A stretch of 64,000 bases of DNA. It comes from Streptomyces aculeolatus (GTDB lineage: Bacteria; Actinomycetota; Actinomycetes; Streptomycetales; Streptomycetaceae). How positions within the stretch are numbered: the first letter of the stretch is position 1; each line of letters opens with the position of its first letter. Both the position numbers and the translations under genes were made by a program. Of this stretch, positions 7,229-17,700 are shown one piece after another. Under the pieces are notes generated by a model. That model worked only from the letters and a program-made list of their open reading frames with translations. It made no database searches and was not told the DNA's origin. The stretch covers positions 124,001-188,000 of the forward strand of contig NZ_JAINRD010000020.1 in assembly GCF_020400605.1 (NCBI RefSeq), read 5' to 3'.

Positions 7229-10200
7229 ATGTTCACCCCATTGCGACCGCTCGCGTCTGCCGCGCTGCTCCTGGCATTCGTGGCGCCAGCTCCCACCTAC
7301 GCGGCGAGCTCCGCTGCAGCGCCTGCCCCAGGCTCTCGTCCGGTCATCACGGAGACACCGAACCAGATCACCGTCACGGCGTCCGCGTACTCGATGACGG
7401 TCACCAAGTCCGGTTTCCGCTACGGGTTCGCCGGTCCCGACGGCAAGGTGACCCTGCCACCACACGCTGAGTCCGGGCTCCGGGTCCGGGCCAACGGCGC
7501 CGGCGCCTTCGCGGACGCCGTCGATACCCGGCTGGTGAACAAACCCTCCGCGGCGACGGCCGTCCTGGACGTCACCCTGTCCGACGACTCTGTCGCACGG
7601 GTGCAACTGCGCCCGACCGCCACGACGGTTCGCATCAAGGTCGAGGACGTCGACGAGCCGGCGACCATCGACCTCCGCACCGGGCCGGTCGACGGACCTG
7701 CCTACGGGCTGGGAGACCACGGCTCGATCGAGAACGGTCAGCCGGTTCAGGGCACCCCGTGCAGCGGCAAGGTCGAGGCACGCTCTACGACCGATCTCCG
7801 CGGCCTCGCACTCGACAACATCACCAATCAGGGTTCCTGCAAGCGTTTCGTCTCCACGTTCACGGTCTTCCCGGCCCAGGGCACAGCGGAGGTCCTGTTC
7901 GACGAAGGCCAGAAACGGTTCGGGTTGAACGAGAGCGAGAACCGGCTTGGCGTCGACGGTGCTGACGGTGTGGACGCGCTCCACTACCTCCTCGGTGGGG
8001 ACCTGAAGCAGGTCTATGCCGACTACCGAGAGCTTCAGCGCGACCACGGCTACCAGGACGTGCTTCCGAACCCGAGGATGTTCGAGCTGGGCTGGGAGGC
8101 CTACGGCGCGCTGGGCTGGAACACCTACCAGGAGTCGGTGACGAAGACGGTCAAGGGCTTCGCCGACCACGGTTACCCGCTGAAGTGGGGCGTCGTCGGT
8201 TCAGGCTTCTGGCCCGGACCGCGCGGCGTCCCAACCGAGGGCACCACGAACAGCTTCGGCATGTGGGACGACACATTCGAACCGGGACGGGAGGACGCCC
8301 AGCCCGGGCTGCCGAACCCGCGCTACCCGGACCCGGACTCGCTGAAGCGGCTGTTCGCCGAAAACGACATGTCGCTCCTCCTGGGCGCCCGGAACAACTT
8401 TCCGGCGACCAAGGACGACGGAGGCAACTACAACCCGGTGACCGACGGGCCATTCGTGCCCGAGGCAATGGACAAGGGCTACCTCGTGAAGGACGACGAC
8501 GACTCCCCCACCGTCCTCACCCGGACCCAGTTCCCCAGTGGCGCCAGCTACGTGCTCGACGGCTCGAACGCCGAGGCCGTCGACTGGTTCGTCGACGAGT
8601 CCCGGGCGTGGGGTGTCGACGGGTTCAAGGAGGACGCCATGCTCTACGAACCCGACCTGCACCTCGACGGCAACTGGAACCCGCTCCAGGAAGCGCTGCA
8701 CGACGACGGCAACCTGATGATGGTGCGCAATGCCGCGTACGCCGTGCCCGGCGATGTCCTCCGGATCAACGACACGATCTACGGGACCGGCGATGTCTAC
8801 CACGAAGACCCCGACCGGATGCCGGTCAATCTGCTGAACATGGCGGCGTCGGGAGCCGCCAACCTGTCACCGGACATCATCGGCGGGACGCCGGGACCGT
8901 CACTGTCGGATCCGGCCTATCAGTCGTACTTCATACGTAACGCGCAGTTCAACGCGATGGCGCCGGTGATGACGTTCGGGAAGGGGCCCTGGGAGCTCGG
9001 CCGCTCCGACTATGCGGCGTCGGTCAAGAAGCTGGCGTTGTGGCACGACGCCCTCCACCCCTACATCTACGACGCCGTCGTGGACGGCCACGAGTCGGGG
9101 TTCCCACACGCCATGACCCCGCTCCCGATCGCGTATCCGGATGACCCGAACACCTACGACCTGGCCAACGACAAGACCCGGCAGTACGAGTGGATGATTG
9201 GCGAGTCGTTGCTCGCAACGCCGGTCTTCGGTTCCGACTTCGAGACGGCGGCGTCGAGGGACGTGTACCTGCCGGCCGGGAAATGGATCGACGTCAGCAC
9301 CGGGGCCACGTTCACCGGTCCGACGACGTTGAAGGACTACGCGATCGGCACCGACCGAGTGCCCGCGTTCGCTGGTGGCAAGGGCGTCGTGGTGACCCGT
9401 GGCAAAGCGGGGATGCGCGCCGAGGTCTATCCGATCGCCACCGATTCGACCTACGAGTGGACCAACGGATCGGATCGCTCTGCCATCGTCAACGCGAATA
9501 CCGGCTGGGACCCCGAGTCGCTGGTCATCACGGACACGACCACCGGCGAGTCCGTCAAAGCAACCCTCGACCAGACCACCGGGGCGGTCCGGTTCCCGAT
9601 TGCACCCGGACATGACTACAAGCTGACCGGTGGCGGCGACGCCGAGCACTCCATCCCGCTGCCCCACGCAGCTCCGGCGTCGGCACCGGACCCCGTCGCC
9701 GTTGTCACGGACGACGCGGGCACGTCGCTTTCCTGGCCCGAGGTCGACGATGCCCGGCACTACGTCGTCGGAGTCGACGGCAGTGAGCGGTGTCTCTCCG
9801 GCGTGGTCGGCTCGACCGACGGGACTACGCTCCCTCTCGGGACGTCGAAGACCGGTGGCACCTACACGGTGTCCGCGGTCAACGAGCTCGGGTCCGGTCC
9901 GGCGTCGAAACCGGTCACCGTCGCCCCCACCGACAACGGATCCGCCGTGGTCACGGTCACCGACGAGGGTTCCCCGCCGCGGTGCGACCCGGACCGTCCG
10001 GCGTATGCGGAGTCCGGGACATGGCAGGGGAGTTCGTTGTCGGGCTTCGACGGCACGAAGTCCCGGTTCACCCGGACCGGCGGGGATACGGCGACCTGGA
10101 CCGCGGACCTCGCCACGCAGACGTACGACGTGTCGGTCTGGTTCCCGCGCGCTACCAACAGCGCCGCCGAGGTGACGTACACCGTCCATCACGCCGACGG

Positions 10201-11470
10201 TGACACCGACGTGTCTCTACCCCAGGCCGACGCCGGCGATGCCTGGCTGTCGCTGGGCGAGTTCGGTTTCACCGACTCCGAGCCGGCGTCGGTGACGATC
10301 ACTGCCGGCGACGGAGTAAGCCGGACCGACGCCGTCCGCTTCACCCCGGCGGTGGACGACCCTCCGCATCCGGGCACCGGCACCTGGACAGCCTCGTCGT
10401 CACTGCTGGAGGACATCACGATCTCCGGTCAGACGGTCCGCAACGTCGTGCATACCAGCATCGGTGGCTCGGGTCTGCGCATCCGGCTGACCAATGCCTT
10501 CGGACAAGGTCCGGTGAAGTTCGGCTCGGTGACGGTCGGTGCGCAGAAGTCCGGAGCGGACCTGCTTGACGGAAGCGTGAGCGACGTGACCTTCGGTGGA
10601 GCACCCGCGATCACCATTCCCGTCGGCGGTTCAGCGGTCAGCGACCCGGTCGACGGGACGTGGGAACCGGAGTCCGACGTGGTGGTCAGTGCGTATGTTC
10701 CGGATGACGTCCAGACCGTGACAGGACATCTGCGCCCCACGGCTACCTCCTACCTGGGCGACGGCGACCACACCGCAGATACCGACGGCGCCGCCTACAC
10801 CGGTGAACTCAACCACTGGCTATGGCTCGACAGGGTGTCGTTCGACTCGACCGACGCCAGCGGCGCGGTCGCCGTGATGGGCGATTCGCTGACCGACGGC
10901 GGCGGGGACGTACCGGATACCAATCTGCGTTGGACCGACCATCTGGCCCGGCGGATCCTCCGAGAGCTGCCCTCTGACGAGCAGATGGGCGTCCTGAACG
11001 CTGGGATGTCCGGAAACCGGATCTTGTACGACGGTTACGGGCCGCGGGCCCTGGATCGCCTCGACCGGGACGTTCTCGACCAACCCGGGGTGCGGACGCT
11101 GCTGCTGTTCCAGGGCATCAACGACGTGTCACGCAGCGTCACCGCGGCCGGCCCGCTGATCGACGGCATCGACGAGATCATCAACCGAGCCCACGATCGC
11201 GGTCTACGCGTCGTCGTTGCCACCCTGGCTCCGTTCGAGGGCTCGTCGACGTACACCGAGGAGAAGGAATCCGTCCGTCAGGCCGTGAATGCCCACATCC
11301 GCGACGATTCCGCGGCTGACGCCGTGGTCGACTTCGACATCGCCCTGGCCGACCCGGAGCACCCTCTCCGGCTCGCCCCGCAATACGACAAAGGCGACCA
11401 TCTGCATCCGAGCGACGCAGGTCGCGAACGGCTGGCCGAGGTCGTTGATCTAGCGTCCCTGCGTCCGTGA
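7229..11470 (+). CDS. secreted multidomain enzyme: GH31 glycosidase + golvesin-like domain + SGNH esterase
   Basis: A 1,413-residue secreted protein. Residues 1-25 are a signal peptide (hydrophobic core ASAALLLAFVAP, cleavage near YAA). A GH31 sandwich and barrel follow to about residue 800, with the nucleophile region GVDGFKEDAM (Asp469). A short Fn3-like segment leads to a golvesin C-terminal-like domain (about 920-1040). The C-terminus is an SGNH hydrolase: GDSLTDG (Ser1220), GMSGNR, GINDV and DHLHPSDAG (Asp1390, His1393). The ATG at 7229 follows GGAGG; the frame is open further upstream without coding character. The GH31 part should cleave an alpha-glycoside and the SGNH part should remove acyl groups. 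Codon use is richer in A/T than in the flanking genes. A shorter paralogue follows 29 bp downstream. Confidence 0.85.
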   Translation: MFTPLRPLASAALLLAFVAPAPTYAASSAAAPAPGSRPVITETPNQITVTASAYSMTVTKSGFRYGFAGPDGKVTLPPHAESGLRVRANGAGAFADAVDTRLVNKPSAATAVLDVTLSDDSVARVQLRPTATTVRIKVEDVDEPATIDLRTGPVDGPAYGLGDHGSIENGQPVQGTPCSGKVEARSTTDLRGLALDNITNQGSCKRFVSTFTVFPAQGTAEVLFDEGQKRFGLNESENRLGVDGADGVDALHYLLGGDLKQVYADYRELQRDHGYQDVLPNPRMFELGWEAYGALGWNTYQESVTKTVKGFADHGYPLKWGVVGSGFWPGPRGVPTEGTTNSFGMWDDTFEPGREDAQPGLPNPRYPDPDSLKRLFAENDMSLLLGARNNFPATKDDGGNYNPVTDGPFVPEAMDKGYLVKDDDDSPTVLTRTQFPSGASYVLDGSNAEAVDWFVDESRAWGVDGFKEDAMLYEPDLHLDGNWNPLQEALHDDGNLMMVRNAAYAVPGDVLRINDTIYGTGDVYHEDPDRMPVNLLNMAASGAANLSPDIIGGTPGPSLSDPAYQSYFIRNAQFNAMAPVMTFGKGPWELGRSDYAASVKKLALWHDALHPYIYDAVVDGHESGFPHAMTPLPIAYPDDPNTYDLANDKTRQYEWMIGESLLATPVFGSDFETAASRDVYLPAGKWIDVSTGATFTGPTTLKDYAIGTDRVPAFAGGKGVVVTRGKAGMRAEVYPIATDSTYEWTNGSDRSAIVNANTGWDPESLVITDTTTGESVKATLDQTTGAVRFPIAPGHDYKLTGGGDAEHSIPLPHAAPASAPDPVAVVTDDAGTSLSWPEVDDARHYVVGVDGSERCLSGVVGSTDGTTLPLGTSKTGGTYTVSAVNELGSGPASKPVTVAPTDNGSAVVTVTDEGSPPRCDPDRPAYAESGTWQGSSLSGFDGTKSRFTRTGGDTATWTADLATQTYDVSVWFPRATNSAAEVTYTVHHADGDTDVSLPQADAGDAWLSLGEFGFTDSEPASVTITAGDGVSRTDAVRFTPAVDDPPHPGTGTWTASSSLLEDITISGQTVRNVVHTSIGGSGLRIRLTNAFGQGPVKFGSVTVGAQKSGADLLDGSVSDVTFGGAPAITIPVGGSAVSDPVDGTWEPESDVVVSAYVPDDVQTVTGHLRPTATSYLGDGDHTADTDGAAYTGELNHWLWLDRVSFDSTDASGAVAVMGDSLTDGGGDVPDTNLRWTDHLARRILRELPSDEQMGVLNAGMSGNRILYDGYGPRALDRLDRDVLDQPGVRTLLLFQGINDVSRSVTAAGPLIDGIDEIINRAHDRGLRVVVATLAPFEGSSTYTEEKESVRQAVNAHIRDDSAADAVVDFDIALADPEHPLRLAPQYDKGDHLHPSDAGRERLAEVVDLASLRP
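9984..10312 (+). repeat. golvesin-module direct repeat, copy 1
   Basis: This 329-bp stretch encodes the golvesin-like domain of the first GH31 protein. It aligns without gaps to 14258-14586 in the next gene, with several exact runs near 30 bases. The rest of the two genes is clearly more diverged, so this module has been duplicated more recently or kept alike by gene conversion. Confidence 0.8.
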
Positions 11471-11499
11471 TCTTCCGGCTCGATGACGATGGAGTTCCC

Positions 11500-14400
11500 A
11501 TGCGCCGACTCATGAGCAGGAGATCTGCCGCCCCGGTTCTCACTGTCGTCCTGACGACCGCCGTGCTGTCAGGGCCGGCGACGGCTGAATCGGCGACTGA
11601 CACGACGGACGTTCTCGATAGCGGTGAGGTCCTCGTGGTGCGGGGCGGCACGTATGACCTGCGGATCGTCAAGGACGGATTCCGGTATTCGTTTCTCGAT
11701 CCATCCGGCGCCGAGATCGTTCCACCTCACGCTGACTCCGGGCTCCGGTTCCGCGCCCAGGGCGCCACGGGGTTCGTCGATGCAGTCGACGCTGATCTGG
11801 TCTCGGCCCCGCACGCCAGGAAGCCGCTGTTCGACGTCGCGCTCGAGGACGGATCGCGCCTCAAGGTTCGGATTCACCCATCCGGCAGTTCGGCCCGGTT
11901 CTCGATCGAGGATCTTCCGGGCGACGGCGGCGCGATAGATTTCCGCGTCGGCGGTGTCGCTCCCGCGTACGGCCTCGGCGACCACGGCGCCTGGGCGGAC
12001 GACTCCGGCGAGCAGGGCGAGTCGTGCAACAGCCGAGTGAAGGCACGCCCGTCCACCGAGCTGACCGGCCTCGTGCTCGACGATGTCACCAACGGCGGCA
12101 GCTGCCAGCGCTTCATCAGCAACTTCACCGTGTTCCCGAAGCAGCGCTTCGGGCAGGTGCTGTTCGAAGACGGTCAGAAGCGGGTCGGCCTTACCGACAC
12201 CGAAACCCGCCTCGGAGCAGCCGGTGTCGATCGCATCGACGGCCTCCACTACTTCGTCGGAGCCGACCTCGAACAGGTGTACGGCGACTACCGGCGCGCC
12301 CGTCACCAGCACGGGTACCAGGACGCGCGCCCGAACCCGGAGATCTTCGGCCTGGGCTGGGAAGCGTTCGGGGCGCTGAGCTGGGACACCTACCAATCCT
12401 CGGTGACCGGGACCGTCCAACGGTTCATCGACGAGGGCTATCCGCTGTCGTGGGGCGTCGTCGGCTCGGGGTTCTGGCCCGGAGAGCGGAGTACTCCCGA
12501 CGAAGGCACCACGAACAGCTTCGGGATGTGGGACGACACCGCCGAACCAGGCCGGGACGACGGACTTCCGAACCCCCGCTATCCCGACCCGGAGACGCTG
12601 AAGGCGTTCTTCGCCGACAACGACGTCAAGCTTCTCCTCGGCGCCCGCAACAACTTCAAGGCGCTGCCGTCCGACGGTGGGAACCTCGTCGAGAAGAACG
12701 ACGGTCCGTTCGTGCACGAAGCGATCAAGAAGGGATACCTGATCAAGGACCCGGACGGGTCGCCGACCGTGGTGACGAAGGCGGTCTTCCCCGACGGCCA
12801 CAGCTATGTGCTCGACGGGTCCGATCCGAAGGCGGTCGACTGGTTCATCGAGCAGGTGAAGGCGTGGGACGTCGACGGGTGGAAGGAAGACGCCATGCTC
12901 TACACACCCCGGCTGCATCAGGACGCCACCTGGAACCCGGTCCTCAAGGCGATGCACGACGCCGGCGACCTCGTGATGGCGAGGAACGCCGCGTACTCGC
13001 TCCCGGGCGACACGCTGCGGATCAACGACACGATCTACGGGACCGGCGAGAACTTCCACACCGATCCGGACCGGATGCCGGTCAATCTGCTGAACTACGC
13101 CGCGAGCGGCATCGCGAGCCTGTACCCCGACTACGTGGGCGGCACACCCCAGGTCCCGATGGACGATCCGTCGTATGCGAAGTACTACGTGCGAAACGCT
13201 CAGCTCGGCGCGCTCAATCCGGTGATGGCGTTCGGCCGCGGGCCCTGGGAGTCGGGCCGCGAGGACTATTCCGATGCGGTGAAGAAGATGGCGCTCTGGC
13301 ACGAGTCGATGCGGCCCTATATCTACGACGCCGCCTTGGACGGACATCGGACGGGCTTCCCGTCGGCCATGACCCCGCTGCCGATCGCATACCCAGACGA
13401 CGAAAACACCTACGGCCTCGCCAACAACACCACCCGGCAGTACGAGTGGATGTTCGGCGAGTCCGTTCTGGCGACCCCGGTGTTCGGCGCCGACTTCGAG
13501 ACCGCGACGTCGCGCGACGTATATCTCCCGGCCGGAAAGTGGATCGACATCGAGACCGGTTCGGTCTTCCGCGGTCCGACGACCCTGAAGGATTACGCCA
13601 TCGGTTACGACCGGGTGCCGGCGTTCGTCGGCGGTAAGGGTGTGACCGTCACCGGCTCGGGCGGCGACCTGCGGGCGCACGTGTACCCGATCCAGACGGG
13701 CTCGGCCTACGAATTCACCGACAGTGAGGACACCTCGCGTATCCGGAACGACAACACCGGATGGGACACCGATTCCCTCACCGTCACCGACACCTCGACG
13801 CGCAAGGTCGTGGAGTTCGACGTCGATCCGGTCACAGGTGCCCTGTCGTTCCCGATCACGGCCGGTCATGACTACCGGCTCACGGGGGGCGGCAGCGCGG
13901 AACACACCGTGCCGGTCGATACCGAACTGCCCGACCAGGTCACCGGCCTGTCGCACGACGACGCGGACGGCTTGACGGCCCTGCGATGGAACGCTGCGGC
14001 CGGCGCCCGTGCGTACGTGGTGTCGGCCAGTGGCCACGGCGCGTGCCCCAGCGACGAAGAGGTCGTCCTCGGGGCAACGACCGGCGCGGTCGAACTGACC
14101 CTCGGCGCGACTGAGTTCGCAGGTGGGACTTATCGGGTCCAGGCGATCAACAACGTCGGTACCGGCCCGCACTCCGAGCGCCACACCGTGGATCCGCCGC
14201 CGGACGACGGCGGGTCCGGCGTGGTTACGGTCACCAACGAGGGCGACCCTCCGACGTGCGACCCGGACCGTCCGGCGTATGCAGAGACCGGAACGTGGGC
14301 GAGAAGCGCCGAGTCGGGCTTCGACGGCACGCCGTCCCGGTTCACCCGGACCGGCGGGGACACAGCGACCTGGACGACTGGCGTCGCCAGGCAGACGTAC

Positions 14401-14634
14401 GACGTGTCGGTCTGGTTCCCACGCGCCACCAACAGCGCCGCCGAGGTGACGTACACCGTCCACCACGCCGACGGCGAGACCGACGTGCCTCTATCCCAGG
14501 CCGACACCGGCGGCGCCTGGTTGTCGTTGGGCGAGTTCGCGTTCACCGACGCCGAACCGGCATCGGTGACACTGACCGCCGGCGACACCGGGGTTTCCCG
14601 AACCGACGCCGTGCGTTTCAGCCCCAGCCCTTAA
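11500..14634 (+). CDS. secreted GH31-family glycosidase with C-terminal golvesin-like domain
   Basis: A 1,044-residue paralogue of the preceding gene without the SGNH domain. The signal peptide has the basic start MRRLMSRRS and a hydrophobic core up to PATA. The GH31 barrel carries DVDGWKEDAM with Asp464 as the likely nucleophile, then RINDTIYGTGE and the GRGPWESGR loop shared with the paralogue. The golvesin-like domain fills the last ~125 residues. A GTG at 11467 overlaps the previous stop, but the ATG at 11500 has GGAG upstream and a clean signal peptide, so I prefer it. Close spacing suggests one transcript with both neighbours. GH31 includes alpha-glucosidases, xylosidases and others; the substrate cannot be read from sequence alone. 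Confidence 0.85.
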   Translation: MRRLMSRRSAAPVLTVVLTTAVLSGPATAESATDTTDVLDSGEVLVVRGGTYDLRIVKDGFRYSFLDPSGAEIVPPHADSGLRFRAQGATGFVDAVDADLVSAPHARKPLFDVALEDGSRLKVRIHPSGSSARFSIEDLPGDGGAIDFRVGGVAPAYGLGDHGAWADDSGEQGESCNSRVKARPSTELTGLVLDDVTNGGSCQRFISNFTVFPKQRFGQVLFEDGQKRVGLTDTETRLGAAGVDRIDGLHYFVGADLEQVYGDYRRARHQHGYQDARPNPEIFGLGWEAFGALSWDTYQSSVTGTVQRFIDEGYPLSWGVVGSGFWPGERSTPDEGTTNSFGMWDDTAEPGRDDGLPNPRYPDPETLKAFFADNDVKLLLGARNNFKALPSDGGNLVEKNDGPFVHEAIKKGYLIKDPDGSPTVVTKAVFPDGHSYVLDGSDPKAVDWFIEQVKAWDVDGWKEDAMLYTPRLHQDATWNPVLKAMHDAGDLVMARNAAYSLPGDTLRINDTIYGTGENFHTDPDRMPVNLLNYAASGIASLYPDYVGGTPQVPMDDPSYAKYYVRNAQLGALNPVMAFGRGPWESGREDYSDAVKKMALWHESMRPYIYDAALDGHRTGFPSAMTPLPIAYPDDENTYGLANNTTRQYEWMFGESVLATPVFGADFETATSRDVYLPAGKWIDIETGSVFRGPTTLKDYAIGYDRVPAFVGGKGVTVTGSGGDLRAHVYPIQTGSAYEFTDSEDTSRIRNDNTGWDTDSLTVTDTSTRKVVEFDVDPVTGALSFPITAGHDYRLTGGGSAEHTVPVDTELPDQVTGLSHDDADGLTALRWNAAAGARAYVVSASGHGACPSDEEVVLGATTGAVELTLGATEFAGGTYRVQAINNVGTGPHSERHTVDPPPDDGGSGVVTVTNEGDPPTCDPDRPAYAETGTWARSAESGFDGTPSRFTRTGGDTATWTTGVARQTYDVSVWFPRATNSAAEVTYTVHHADGETDVPLSQADTGGAWLSLGEFAFTDAEPASVTLTAGDTGVSRTDAVRFSPSP
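14258..14586 (+). repeat. golvesin-module direct repeat, copy 2
   Basis: Second copy of the 329-bp module described at 9984-10312. It ends 48 bp before the stop of the second GH31 gene, whereas in the first gene an SGNH domain follows. The junction after the module is therefore where the two proteins differ. Confidence 0.8.
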
Positions 14635-14711
14635 GGGCTGTCCACCGAAAAGGCACAACCACCTGCGATCCCCGTCTGTGGCCCTTTAAACATTCCGATA
14701 GGGGAGTTGTT

Positions 14712-17700
14712 GTGTTCCGGCTCCGATTCCTTGTGATTCCCGTGATAGCGGTTCTCCTGTCTGCGGCGTCGGTAGCGCCGCCGGCATCGCCAGCGGCCGG
14801 ACGCGGGCTGGCCGTCGCCGATACGACGGTGGAGGACGCGCACAATCCGTTGGGTATTGACGAGCCCCGTCCCCGCTTGAGCTGGGTGTTGGAGTCCTCC
14901 GAGCGGGCGCAGTTGCAGAGTGCCCGTCGGCTCCAGGTGGCGTCCACGGCGGACCGGTTGACCCGCGGTCGGCCGGACGTGTGGGACTCCGGTTGGGTGA
15001 CATCGTCGCAGTCGGTCAACGTCGCCTACGCGGGTCCGGCCCTGCAGTCCGGTGAACGGTATTTCTGGCGGGTTCAGGTAGCCGACGGTGACGGTGATCG
15101 CTCGGCGTGGAGCGATACGTCCTGGTGGGAGATGGGGTTGCTCGACGAGTCCGACTGGGAGGCCGAGTGGATCGGCGCCCCGGAAGGGCCCGCCAATCCG
15201 GCCGGGGCCTCCTGGATCTGGAATCCGGAGGGCGACCCGGCAAGCTCCGTGGCCGCCGGCACTCGCTACTTCCGCCGGACGTTGGAGTTGCCTGCACAAC
15301 CGGTGAAGCGGGCAACGATGGTCCTGGCCGCTGACGATGCGTTCGTATTGCACGTCAACGGCACAGAGGCCGGACGCTCCCACTCGCGGGTTTTCGGCGG
15401 TCGCATGGCCATCGAGGCCGACCTCGCCGGCCTGCTTACCGCCGGATCCAACACTCTCGCGGTGTCGGCCCGCAACCGGTATGTCGGTCCGGCGGGCCTG
15501 GTAGCCAAACTCGAGGTCGAGCTGGCCGACGGCCGGCTCGTGGAGGTCATGACGGATGCGTCCTGGCGGGTATCGAGGCAGAACGAGCCGGGCTGGAACC
15601 AGCCCGGTTTCGACGACTCCGATTGGTCCGGCGCGCTTGAGGTCGCGGCCTACGGAGAAGGCCCGTGGCCGAACCAGGTCCGGCTTCGGCCGACTCATCC
15701 GCCGGCACCTCTGCTTCGCAAGGAGTTCGATGTCACCAAACCGGTCAGCCGAGCCCGGCTTTACGTCAGCGGGCTCGGATACGGCAATTACTTCCTCAAC
15801 GGTGAGCGGATCGGCGACCGGGTCCTCGATCCGGCGTTCACCGACTACAACAGGCGGGTGCTGTACTCGACGTACGACGTGACCAGACAGCTCAGGTCCG
15901 GTGCCAATGCGGTCGGCGCCGAGCTGGGCCGAGGTCACCTCGGGTTCGTCGAACCGGCCGGGGGCGCGGATTTCGTCGACGACACCAAGATGCTGCTGCA
16001 ACTGGAGGTCGAGTACGCCGACGGCACCACCCGGACGGTGGCCTCGGACGGGTCTTGGAGGGTGGCCGAGGGACCGACCGTCTACGACAACATCGCCACG
16101 GGCGAGACCTACGACGCCCGGCGGGAACTACCGGGTTGGGCAACGCCCGGCTACGAGGAGACAGACTGGTCGACCGCTGCGGTCCTCTCGCCGCCAGCGC
16201 CGATGGTGCGGGCGCAGTCGATGCCGCCGATCACGGCGACCGACATCGAGCCGGTGCGCATCACGGAGCCGAAACCCGGCGTCCACGTGTTCGACCTGGG
16301 ACGAACCACAGCCGGTTGGGCCCGGCTGTCGGTCTCCGGTCGGGCCGGCACCGAGATCCGGATGCTCTATGGCGAGGAACTGAATGACGACGGGACGGTG
16401 CGGAACCTCGGACACCACGACCCGGACCGGAGCGATGCGGCGGGACAGCTCGACATCTACACCCTCAACGGCAAGGGCAGGGAGGTCTGGGAGCCCGGGT
16501 TCAGCTACACGGGTTTCCAGTACGTCCAGGTTGAGGGCCTACCCGAACCGCCCACCACCGACACCATCACGGGCCGGGAGGTGCACAACGCCGTCGACTC
16601 GGTGGGCGACTTCACGTCCTCCAACGGCCTGTACGGTCAGATCCACGACGCGATGCGCGCCACCATCCTCAACAACCTGCAGGGCATGCCGACCGACAGT
16701 CCGACATTCGAGAGGCGCGGCTGGTCCGGGGACGCGCACGTAGCGCTGCCGACGATGCTCTACAACTTCGACATGGCCGCCTTCTTCAAGAAGTGGCTGA
16801 ACGACTTCGAGGACAACCAGGTCGATACCGCGCAGAACAGAAGTGACGACCACGAGCGGGGGCCCGGGCGGGTGACCGTCGTTGCTCCATGGCCGAACGA
16901 CTTCCGCTCCACCAGCATCTCCGCTGCCTGGACCGGGGTGCTTCCCGCGATGGTGTGGTCTCTCTACACCAGCTACGGCGACCGCACCGTGCTCACCGAG
17001 CACTACGCGTTCCTCACCAGGTACATGGATTTCATGGAGACCCAGCTCGACAACGGGATCATGAGCGTCGAACAGTACGGCGATCACGCGTCACCGTTCG
17101 GGTCGAACCCCGAGGAGGATCGGCGACTCGTCGGCACCGCATACTTCTACAAGTCGGCCCGCGAGATGGAACACATCGCCACCACTCTGGATCGAACGGC
17201 CGACGCAACGCGCTACGGCACCCTGGCCGACGACATTCGGGATCGCTTCCACGATGCCTTTTTCGACCAGGAGCACGGCTACTACGACACCTTCGAAGGA
17301 ATCGAGTACAAGCAGACCTCCAACGCCGTGGCGCTTGCCTTCGACATGGTCCCAGAGGCGCACGAGGCGTCGGTCGTCCAGAGCCTGGTCGATGACATCG
17401 AGGCGCGCGGGTGGCATCTCAACACCGGCATCCTGGGCACCAGTGTGCTGCTGCCCGTCCTCTCTGAGCACGGCCACCACGACGTTGCGCATCGTCTCGC
17501 AAGCCAGACCACCGAGCCCAGTTGGGGTCACTGGATCAGGAACGGAGCGACGACCATTCCGTCACGGTGGTCCATAGCTCCCGGTTCCAACAACCATTAC
17601 ATGCTGGGCACGGTTGACGAGTGGTTCTACAGCGACGTTGCCGGCATCTCACCGGATCCGTCAGGTCCCGGCTACGAGAGATTCGTCGTCAAGCCGCGTC

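Noticed and set aside
11569..14466. Long open frame on the minus strand opposite the second GH31 gene
   Set aside because: Gly/Arg/Val-rich shadow of the real gene with no recognisable domain; the same holds for other long antisense frames such as 20130-22211, 45298-47940 and 58746-62354.
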